Shown: positions 29,712-40,236 of the stretch, one piece after another
Numbering within the stretch: position 1 is the first letter of the stretch
Layout: each line of letters opens with the position of its first letter
Assembly: GCA_963924555.1 (NCBI GenBank)
Contig: OZ004583.1
Location: 5,613,501 to 5,677,500, forward strand
Source of the DNA: Crambe crambe
Lineage: Eukaryota; Porifera; Demospongiae; Poecilosclerida; Crambeidae
Length of the DNA stretch: 64,000 nucleotides
Direction of reading: 5' to 3'
The notes under the pieces: model-generated
Told to the model about the DNA's origin: nothing
Database searches by the model: none
Seen by the model: only the letters and a program-made list of their open reading frames with translations
Translations under genes and position numbers: made by a program

Positions 29712-32700
29712 ATGGAATGCTTCAAATGGTTCATTCTAGTCACTTTGATGACCCAACTAGTCACTGCTGAAGAGGTTACTATATCATCAGATTGTTCCTC
29801 GTCACCTCCAGCATGTATCACACTTTCCAATTATGTGGCACCACGGTCTTCGAGTAACTTAACCTTATCCCTTGAAGCTGGTGTTCACTCTCTTAGGTCA
29901 CTAGCGATAACAAATGTAAAGACTTTCACACTAAAAGGGGAAAATGGAGAAACTACTATCCATTGCATACAGTCTGGTCGACATGCCATAAACTCCATCA
30001 ACCTCAGTCTCCGTACTCTAAGAAGTGTTGCCATTAGTGGCATCACTTTTGTTGGATGTAATTTGGACTTTCAACAGTGCAACAATACCAAAATTTCACA
30101 TTCTAATTTCTATAACGGCTCTAATGGTGCTTTGCAATTCAGTAACTGCTTTAATGTGAGTATTGATGATTCAAAGTATGAAAATAACCGAGATTCTGCA
30201 TTTGGAGGAGTGATAGAATTTAGTAGCACAACTGGAATTAAGATAACTCGTTCTGATTTTTTCAACAACTCTTTGACATCATTTGGAAGTGTGGTACGCA
30301 CTTCAAATGCAAATGGAGTAATAATATGCTGCAATTTCAGCAACAACAATGCAGGTTCATTTGGTGGCATTGTTCGAACCCAAGGCAAAAATTTAATCTA
30401 CATCATTAACTCTACTTTCACTGAAAACTCAGTATCATCGTTTGGTGGCATCATCCGACTTGATTCAACTGATATTGTGTCAGTGATTAGCAGTAATTTC
30501 TATTATAATATTGCATCAGGAGGCTTTGGGGGAATTGTTAAAAATGATCATTCTGCAGGTCTCGTTAATATACTCGCTTCAAATTTCTCACATAACAGAG
30601 CTAAGAGTGGAACCATCGCTAGTGATAGAAGTAGCCAAGTCATAGTCAATTGTGCACACTTTTTGAACAGTTCAGCAAATCCAGCTTTCCTGCGCATGAG
30701 CAATTCAAGTGGATGTACAGAGAGGTTTAAAAAGGCCATCTGTGGAATTGGTGACTGTGAAGGTATGTAGCTATGCTGATGGTAGCGCATAAAATCACTA
30801 TTTTTTTTTTTCAGAAATAAGTATAGCTATAACACACATAGCTACTTGATAACATCTTATTCTGTTATTTAGTTTGTAGGCCTCCAAAAGTTGAACTCAG
30901 AATAGAGACTACAGAATATGTTGTTGGAGAGGATATCAGTGATAGCTATTCTGCTCTTCAAGTGTGTGTCTTATCTAATAACCACATCTTCCCAGTGACA
31001 GCAACAATCAATGCAATCAGTGGTTCAGCAAGTGAGTACCAGCATTGCAACTTAGCTACGTGTGTATAGATATCAGTCATGCATGACCTTAAATACGTAT
31101 TATTGTAGTTAGTAGTAACTTCATTAGAATAATGTCGATACCTAGCGACACAGAACTTTTTGGGGTGTTTTTTCCTAATCCCCATTGGTGTCATGATCCA
31201 CCACTGATGCTTTATTATGCCAGTAGCTAATTGAGTTTTCAATTATGGAAAGAGCTAGCTATAATACTGCATTGTTTTTAATGATTATTGTGATCTGCTT
31301 TCCACAGCAAAATCTGACTTCGTTTTTTCAACAGTGGGATTTTCATTGCAGATTAAAAGTCCAAAGCAGTGCACTTTTGTCAGGATAATTCAAGATGATG
31401 AAATTGAAGGCAATGAGGAATTCAGCATTAGGTTGCTAACTTCTGACCCAATAGCAGTGCTTGTAGATTCTCAAGCCAATGTGACTATAGTGGACGATGA
31501 TGGTGTATCAACAACAACTCCAGCCAATGCCAATGGTATACACGTATGCACTACAGCTAGCTATTACTTGTATGAACTTAATAGTTAGAGGTAAAGCATG
31601 AAGCACTGGGCTATGTGAATCTAAGCTACTATTGTCCCACAAACTACCTATGTAAATTGGCCTCAAGAATTCCTACAACATAATAATTATATGAGCATGT
31701 GCACTATACATACACACACCACAATAATAATTGTGCAGGCTACACATGTGGTTATTATCCAGTACCCATGCAGCTGTGCATGTGCCTTAAGAAATAATTT
31801 CTCAATCAGATGATCTGATTGTGTAATAACACAGTTGTATGTTCCAATGGCAGATGGTGATAACCCCACTACACCAGCAGTCACTGTGACACCTTCCACT
31901 GGTATGAACGTTCATTCTCATAATTATACTAGTGCCAAATACCTAGCTAAGATTTTCCCGTTATAATTAACTGTCACCTTTTTTTTCCTTTTTCACATCC
32001 CAAAAGTGTCCACATCTATTGGGAACATTGTACGTGTCCTGCTAACTATACCCTATGTACCTACGTATGTGCAAGTTGGCCAAGGAATTTCTACAAATAT
32101 GAGCGTGCATATACACAGACATAACATAATGCATTAGTAGATTGTCCTTATAGTATCTCGTATATATACACATGTGGTTATTATTGTACTCATATCATGT
32201 CAGTCGATTTGATTCTGTGATTGTATATATTGTTCCAATGCCAGATGGTTATGATCATACTACATCAGCACTCACTGCGACACCTTCAACTGGTATGTAT
32301 GTTCATTCTCATAATCCACATCTTTTGCCAAAAAAATAATTTCCCATTAGAATAATCCCTGAACTCTCACCTTTTTTTTGTATGTTAATTTTTCATAGCC
32401 CAAAAGTGTCCATATTGATAAGATCTAGTGGCTGCATGTAGCTATTGTCCCATATTGGAACATTATTGATGTACATGTAAAACCAACCTGGTGATAATTA
32501 TTATGATCATGATCTTAACATTATTGTTACAACTGACAATAGCTAATACTCTATAGCTATCTATACATGTTGCTAGCTCATAATTATAACGTTGAAATCT
32601 CCAGATTGTTTTCAATTGCAGCATCCAAGACACTTGTTTAAAATTAAAGATTTAAGTTAGCTTTAATAACAGGTATCAATTATTAGCTATATATACCTAT

Positions 32701-33254
32701 ACAGTGGAAGGACCCTCCAAGAAAAGGACAATTAACCTCCTAACAAAGGACGTCCTCTCTTTTGGGCCCCTTTCCCAATAGCATTAGTACATTTTTAATC
32801 TCCGAGAAAAGGACAACTTCTCTAGCTACTAAGGACAAAATGGCTGATCCTTTACTTGGAGGTTAATTACACTGTAGTTTGCAATTGACATGTGCACACC
32901 TTAGTATTTGCAGCTGCTTGGGTAGCTACAGGGAAAAAAATGAGGGTGAGACCTCTTTATTAATCTTTTATGATCATGATTTTAGAAATCAGCACTGTTA
33001 AGACAGCAGTAGTGGAGTGTGGCATTTATCGTCGTCCGATAAAATATATCAGTGGTGGAAATGATGTCATGAACTTGAAGGAAGCAATTGCTGACATTTT
33101 CCCTGGTCTTGATAAAAAGCACATTGCTCTCATGCAAGTGAAATCAGCTCAATACAATGGACACTATGTCGATGTCTTAGATGCTAACCAAGTATTAGAG
33201 AATAACAGTTATGTCAAAGTGTTTCTATACAATCCAGTGAGTCTCTCAATTTGA
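29712..33254 (+). CDS. Secreted beta-helix / Calx-beta protein with PB1-like last exon (600 aa)
   Basis: Six exons join in phase 1: 29712-30762, 30873-31031, 31308-31535, 31854-31901, 32245-32292 and 32986-33254. I start at the second Met (MECFKWFILVTLM, a signal peptide). An acceptor-like ctgcag lies just before it, as in the paralogue; a start at 29649 is possible. Exon 1 carries repeated FGGI and NSxF..N units typical of parallel beta-helix (polymorphic-membrane-protein-like) folds. Exon 3 has the Calx-beta signature (DDEIEGNEEFSIRL, VTIVDDD). Exons 4 and 5 are short Thr/Pro repeats (PSTG). The last exon (VVECGIYRRPIKYISGG, then LKEAIADIFPGL) looks like a PB1 or ubiquitin-like beta-grasp. 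No membrane segment is seen. A donor-like gtgagt at 33237 might extend it. Confidence 0.72.
31620..32400. repeat. 391-bp duplication carrying a mini-exon
   Basis: Exons 4 (31854-31901) and 5 (32245-32292) and their flanks (tacacatgtggttattat, 'gttccaatg.cagatggt') are copies offset by 391 bp. The duplication added one in-frame Thr-rich mini-exon. Confidence 0.75.
32699..32878. mobile_element. Small MITE with CAGTG termini
   Basis: The ends tacagtggaaggaccctcc and ggaggttaattacactgta are inverted copies. It lies in the last intron of the beta-helix gene. Related ends occur at 41566-41680 and 60611-60965. Confidence 0.65.
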
Positions 33255-33778
33255 AAATAATACTTACCAGCTCATCATAATTATTCTTTTCCTACAGTAC
33301 AAGGCAGTTTGCTTGCTTTGAAAGTCTGAACTTATGTAAAATTACGTAGCTAATTAGCTAGCTGTACATAATAGCCATAGCTAGCTATGAAAATAGTTAA
33401 AACAACCTACATGTGCTTTTGTATAACTAACTACTGTGATACAATATCTGTATGCTTGTATACTTTAGCCACAGAGCATTCATGATATAGCATGTATAAT
33501 AGCTACAAAATTTCCCTTTATTTTCTTCTGAAACTATGAAATCCTAACAACACAGTTGCTTTTTATTACATCATGATGACCCCTAATCCGGCCACCTTTT
33601 AGCCAGCCGATGTGTCCTGATTAGAGGAGTGGCCTCATTTTAGGGGTGGATTATTATTATGAAGTAGCTGTTATAGCTACATTGGGACTTTTTAAAGTGT
33701 CCTGTGACCTCATTTCAGGGATCCTGATAATAGTTATAACAATAATGCATAATTATGACACTGAGTAGCTATGCATTC

Positions 33779-34942
33779 CTAGTGATTGTTAGTCTCACAA
33801 ACACGGTAACATTGGTTAGCATGAACTTTGATGCTGGGGTCCACATAATGGGAAGGTGTGGTCACTGTCTCATAAATAGGGGGAGACAATGATGAGTGGT
33901 CCATTTGGAGTCCTGCGGAAAAGATTTTCTCGGCCTTATTTCGGATCCAGCACCACATCACTAGCAGTCCAATGAAGAATCCTGAAAGAGCCACAACTAT
34001 GGCTACCACACAGACTGAGACAGCAGCAGCAATAGGACAAGTGGACTCTATATAAATGTACAGTTAAATTGTAAACTATGGCTACCACACAGACTGAGAC
34101 AGCAGCAGTAATAGGACAAGTGGACTCTATATAAATGTACAGTTAAATTGTAAACTATGGCTACCACACAGACTGAGACAGCAGCAGTAATAGGACAAGT
34201 GGACTCTATATAAATGTACAGTTAAATTGTGTAAAGGTAGTTATGTAGAGTCTTGTATACCAAGAGTAGCTAGCTATGTTCATCATCTGATTGAGGAAAG
34301 CTCTTTAGAGGGATTGCAAATACAGGCATATTCTGTATACTTCAATAAATATTTGTACTGGAGGCTCCTGCTGCTGCTCTTCATGCAGCAAAATAATGTT
34401 CATAGTAAAATTAATACGTAGCTAGCTAGCTACCTGTCTGGTTAACAATTGAAGCTGATTTGTGTTTGCATGGGAGATAAATAGTAGTAAATGTGGCTAA
34501 TTTGAAGGTATACACCCTCTAACTGTGCAGCTCCCGTATAAGCCACACCCATTGTAACCTTCCACTGGGAAGGAAATAATTATATGGATAGCCAGGTACA
34601 CTACAATTATGATTAACTAAACACTTATGCATGCACTTCTGAGTCATGTGAGCATACCATTGGAAGACGTTCTCAGAAGCAGTCCACTGTTTCCTTCAGT
34701 TATGGTCACACTGGCTTGAGAATCAACTTCTTGTATTGCAACTGCTGGGTCAGAAGAGAGCAACCTAATACTGAATTGCTCATTACCCTCCTCCTCTTCA
34801 TCTTGTATGATTTGGATTACGGAACATTGTGTCTGAGTCCCATCCTGTCGCTTAAATTCCAAATTTCTGGAATCTGATACGATAAAGTCAGATCTTTCTG
34901 CAGAAAAAAATTTCACTGTAGCTAAAAATTCATGCTAGCTAA

Positions 34943-35027
<85 letters not shown>

Positions 35028-37279
35028 TCTCTTTAAAATTAGACAGAGAAAACAAGTAGCTAGCTAGCTACTAAAAAAATTTGTGAAATTGACACTGAGT
35101 AACTATGCAAAGCTAGCTACGTAGCTACTGGTAACACCCTTGGGCAGCTGCGTACTTCTTTGAAAGTTCTGCATAGTTGGAATCACCCATATCTACAGCT
35201 TTTAACATCCCATTGTATGACTTTATAGCTATAATGACCTTGAGTCCGAGTTTGAACACTTTGCTCACTATAATCATGATAATCACAATACACACCTTCA
35301 GCTGTGCCACTTGATATATTCATAGTTGCTGTCACTCTGAACAGGACATCAAGAGAGAATGCACAGACTTGGAGAGCAAACTGATTTTCACCGATGTCTT
35401 CTCCTATGATATATTCTGTCGACTCTAGCCTTATTTCAACTTTTGGAAGATTGCAAGCTGAGGGCAGTTAAAACAAATTGATAGTTATGACTTTTTAGCT
35501 ACAGTGCATGTAGTTAACTTCCAAATAAGGACACACTTTTGAGAGGTAGCTAATCATAATAATTGAGAGGTTTATTCTCTTTCAGAGCGTCCTTTATCGG
35601 AGGTTAAATCCATATCCATAAGGCCCTTTTGCCAATTAAATACTTCTGTATGGAGGTTCTGCTATACCTTCACAGTCAACAGTACATAAGGTCCTTAATT
35701 TCGCCAATTAAAAATTTCTATATACACGGAGATTCTACTACGTAGTTAGCTACATAATTATAATGTGTATGTACCTTCACAGTCAATACATATCAGTACA
35801 TAAGGTCCTTAATTTTGCCAATTAAAAACTTCTACACGGAGGTTATACTAGTTAGCTACATAATTATAATGTGTATGTACTTTCACAGTCAATACATATA
35901 GTACATAAGGTCCTTAATTTTGCCAATTAAAAACTTCTACACGGAGGTTATACTAGTTAGCTACATAATTATAATGTGTATGTACTTTCACAGTCAATAC
36001 ATATAGTACATAAGGTCCTTAATTTTGCCAATTAAAAACTTCTACACGGAGGTTATACTAGTTAGCTACATAATTATAATGTGTATGTACTTTCACAGTC
36101 AATACATATAGTACATAAGGTCCTTAATTTCGCCAATTAATAACTTCTGCAAGGAGGTTATACTAGTTAGCTACATAATTATACTGTGTATGTACCTTCA
36201 CAGTCAATATCAGTACATAAGGCTCTTTCGCCAATTGAAAATTGCTCTGCACATGTACTTGAATTTCTCAAGGTCAGACATTCTGGCCCCACATTGATGG
36301 CTGCATCGCTTGATGCAGAGTTGTTCAAAAAGCGTGTGCAATCCACTGTGACACTACCTCGACCACGACGAGAATTGATGGAACCACCGTTTCTATTGTG
36401 TGAAAACTCTGAAGCAAGAATAGTAACAGTACCTCCATTATTGATGTAAACAATTCCCCCAAAGGAATTCACTGCAGTGTTATATCTAAAAATGCTACTA
36501 ATTATCGTCACAGTATCAATATTGGAACTAAGCCAAATGATAGCACTGAAGGAGGAAGTTCCTCTATTGCCAATGAAAGATGAGTTAGCAATGTACAGCA
36601 AACTCCCACTTCCAATTTGAACAACACTATTGAATGAATCCACTATGTTGTCGGTAAAATTGCTGCAAGCTATAAATCCAGTAGAGGCTGAAGATACAGC
36701 CACCACACTTCCAGAAGATGAAGCGTTATTGTTATAAAAAATACAGCGAGTAACCTCAATTCCAGTTGTACGAACAAATTCTATAACTTCTTGGCCACGT
36801 GAAGACGGTTGATTATTCCCAAATACTGAGCTGTCGATCTTCACATTTGCACCATTCACAAACTCAAGCACACCATTTGAACTGCTGAAGAAGTTGGAAT
36901 GTGATATATTGGTATCATTAGAACTTTCAATGCGCAAATTGCACCCAATAAAAGTTATTCTGCTAATGAAAACACTGCTCACTCTACGGATAATCAAGTT
37001 TCGACCTAATGTACAGTTAATGGTGGTCAATTGACCTTCCCCTGTTAATGAAAACACGTTCCTATTTGAAATTCTCAGTGAATCCAGGGAGTGCACACCA
37101 GTTACAAGAGTTAGAGTCAAATTATTCGAAGAAGAAGGCTCAAAATCAGAAAGCGTGATGCATGTTGTTGATATTGGAAGGCAATTTGGTGATATGGTAC
37201 TCTCTTCGGCTTTTAGATGATGAAGTGGAGCCATCAGAGTGACTATTAGCAACATGAATTTAAAATAACCGATATCCAT
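33779..37279 (-). CDS. Beta-helix / Calx-beta type I membrane protein (584 aa)
   Basis: Four minus-strand exons fit in phase 1: 37279-36196, 35457-35296, 34897-34658 and 34047-33779. The start MDIGYFKFMLLIVTLM is a signal peptide just after an acceptor-like tgcag. Exon 1 has beta-helix-type repeats with many N-glycosylation sites. Exon 2 is a linker (LPKVEIRLESTEYIIGED) nearly matching the plus-strand paralogue. Exon 3 is Calx-beta (EEEEGNEQFSIRLL). Exon 4 gives a transmembrane segment (VVAIVVALSGFFIGLLVMW) and a 50-residue tail with tyrosines (PPIYETV). It lies tail to tail with the paralogue at 29712-33254 but ends differently. A surface receptor role is inferred. Tandem arrays overlap its first donor and last acceptor. 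Confidence 0.8.
33995..34231. repeat. Three 79-bp tandem copies spanning a splice acceptor
   Basis: Units start at 33995, 34074 and 34153 and are nearly identical. In the minus-strand sense each holds a tatatag acceptor plus the first about 50 coding bases of the last (transmembrane) exon. Only the copy next to the full exon gives a continuous frame, because 79 is not a multiple of three. Confidence 0.92.
34946..35025. repeat. (CT)n microsatellite
   Basis: About 80 bases of uninterrupted CT dinucleotides, in an intron of the minus-strand beta-helix gene. Confidence 0.97.
35610..36240. repeat. 105-bp tandem array copying an exon end and splice donor
   Basis: The anchor 'agtcaata' recurs at 35674, 35781, 35887, 35992, 36097 and 36202, a period of 105-107. 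The last copy is the true 3' end of exon 1 of the minus-strand beta-helix gene (encoding DIDCEG, then GTACAT). The others are degenerate copies of that exon end, its donor and about 60 bases of intron. Confidence 0.92.
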
Positions 37280-38815
37280 GCTGGAGTGTCCCCACACCTG
37301 CAATGAAGCATTATTGATTAACTATAGGGCCTAGGGCCTAGGGTAGTGATAGCTGAAAGAAATCGAATCTAGCTGATCTAAATCAAAGTATAGGACCAAT
37401 CCATTTGCAGTTTCCAAAAAAAAACAACTAGGTCTGATAGGTATACCTACGTAGCATGAGAATCCAAATCTTAAGGGGAAAATTAAAGCTATAGCTATCC
37501 ACCCTATGGCAAAATTGCAAGTCTTGTAACATGTATGGTAGCTACGTAAACTATTGTAAACGAGATAGCTATGACATTATAAGAATTATCTATAGCTATA
37601 TGTACAATTCTGGTAACCTATTTCAGCTTGAAGTAGTTCCTCCCAGTGGAGTACCTCTCAATAGCCAAGTAGCTATACGTAGTTAGTGTTGTACCTGCTG
37701 GATGGGATCATCAAACTTGCAGCTACCTTAGTACAGAGCTATTTTAATGGCTTGATGAATCATTACAAGTCTGGTGAGGGAATTCATAATAATGCAGAGT
37801 CAAAAAAGGCACTGAAATTATATCTATATATGTACGTAGCTGAGATCAAGTTTTGGGTGTTGGTTTGGCTCCTGATTTCATGTCTTCCAGTGCCAGACCT
37901 TGGTAGGATTCATACCAAATTAAATAGCTTTATCAGAATCGCTGCTGTGCTGTGGTACTAACTGGCCCTAATAGGAAGTTGATTTCTTTATGGAGAAATA
38001 GCTAGCTAAGTGCTGTTGTGAATAGTGAAGTGGTCTCCTTGATGACTAGTTACAGCCAGAGGAGTAGCACAGCCAGAGGAGTAGCTACTATTAGGGCAAC
38101 CGGGGCACTTCCCCCAGTAAAATTTCATGGAAATTAATTTAGTTTGAGTATCCTGCAGGACTCTGACTGAAAAAAATAGGTGTATGGTTAGCAGAAAGAG
38201 GCCAGGCCCCACCAAATCTTAAATCCTAGCTACTCCCCTGACAGCTAGAGTGAACTCCCTCTAATCAGGATCCCTTTCAGGACACTTTAAATTTACAAAT
38301 CCACCCCTGAAATGGGGCCACTGCTGCCTGCTGGCCCCATTGGTGGCCAGATTAGAGGAAGTCCACTGTATGCGTAGCTATGGTATGATGTAAGCATGCA
38401 AGAACTAAAGTGGGAGCAGTGGGAATTTAATTGGCAGCTATAACATCTATATGTGCAATCATGCAAAATTATATTTTTGTTTTACTGTTACATGTGTGTG
38501 AAGGACTAACATGTGCAATCATCAGTCATGCAGTCAATAATATGACTTAGTCTATATGCGAGAGTGTTTTTACAGCTGAGTTTGGTTTTGCTGCACAGTG
38601 AGTTTCACTGTAGCTATTAAATAGCTAGCCTCGGCCTCGTACCCAGGCCCGCCTATTTTACGAATGGCAGCAACTGCCCTGCGCATACGCACCCGTACCC
38701 GTACCCGTACCCAGGAACCTTTGAACCTTTGAACCGTTGTCGATCTTTACCTACTAACCTTGTCTCCAAACAAACAATGGAATGAACTGACAGATCTGTT
38801 CCACCGATCTGAATA
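37280..38815. other. Intergenic between the beta-helix and Death-domain genes
   Basis: No supported gene. At 38255-38370 is an inverted relative of 33590-33730 ('atccacccctgaaatggggcc'). Near 38632-38655 is one end of the hairpin family seen at 55691 ('cctcgtacccaggccc'). A ctgcgcatacgcac patch and three CCCGTA repeats (38680-38712) precede the Death-domain gene and may be part of its promoter. Confidence 0.45.
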
Positions 38816-40205
38816 ATGGGAAGCAGAGAGCTAAATTTGGTGACGCTTCAGCACTTCCACCAGAGAAACGGGGAATCTCTTTCTATCTTTCAAGAAATAG
38901 GAGTCAAGAATCAAGAGTTTGGAACACTCCTACTCCAGGACAAAACTGGGCAAACCATCTCTGCTATTGCCAAGGAACATCGAGGAAACGCCACTGATAT
39001 CAATAGAGAGATTCTACAGCGGTGGCTGCAAGGGCAGGGCAAGCAGCCAATAAGTTGGAACACCTTGGTCTTGACGCTGCGAGATGTTCAATTGAGTGTC
39101 CTGGCTGATAAAATACAGAGAGAAGTTGGAGAAATGGGACTTCAGGTAGGATCAATCTTCATAATTTGTATGATTTCACTTATGTTGACTTGTGATTCTT
39201 GTGAATAGTGTCACCCTAGCATGTGTATGGGGGGATTCTCCCTTAACCTGAATCGCCAGTCTTGTTTCATAGTTTCATTCATCATTATAGGAAAGGAATG
39301 CTCCCATTCCACAACAGACACACATTCCAAACCCACCAGACTCACACTCCGACTCAAGCTTCACCCCAAACCAGTCACATGACAATCAAGTAGGCAATAA
39401 TAATGCTACTCGTGTATAATACTTATGGTGGTGAAAATATTTTCTTTCCAGCAGATGGACTACTCCACAGCCATGACTTTTGATCAACTCTATCACTGGT
39501 TGAAATCAAATCAAGTACCAAGTGCAGACTGTGAAAAGATCAAAGGTATATTATATCCAACTAATTTTGGACTATAAATCATTGGAAATTATAACCAAAA
39601 ATCAGGTGATAAAAATAAGTAATTTTAGTTACTCTGAACTTGGGTATTGCCAGAAAATTTAATTTGGCAATTGAATTACGTCTCCATATGAAAATTCACA
39701 TAACAAGAAGTATCAAAGGAGAAGTGGACATTTTTTCCCCCTGCAACATTTGAGTTAGCTAATTACACCTTGTAAATAGATGTAGTTGTTTTCCTAACTA
39801 TGCCAATTGCTCTCCTACTGAGTGCATAATTATTATTTCTACAATAGCAAAAGAAATTGGAGGAATACTCTTTCCTCATGTAAAGGGAGAAATGTGGAAG
39901 GAGTTCGAAATCTCTACGGCTGGAATTATGATCTTAGGTCTACTCCAAGACAAGGTATGATAATAAAGGTATCAAGATTTTGATAATTTTATCACTTTGT
40001 TATCCACTAGATTCAAGGGAAAAAACCAGAAGCGCTAGCGACAGGTAATAACTTTATGCAGTGCAAAAATAGGCAGAAAGTGATATCTCTCATTACTGTG
40101 TAGGTAGGCTAAGCATGGACGGACCAGATGATGATGCTGGTGGGGTCCTTGCTTCCATCAATGACAAGACATTGAGTGAGTATCCAACATACATACATAC
40201 ATACA

Positions 40206-40236
<31 letters not shown>

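Noticed and set aside
35610-36240. CRISPR-like array
   Set aside because: Units are contiguous 105-bp tandem copies without unique spacers, in a eukaryotic intron.
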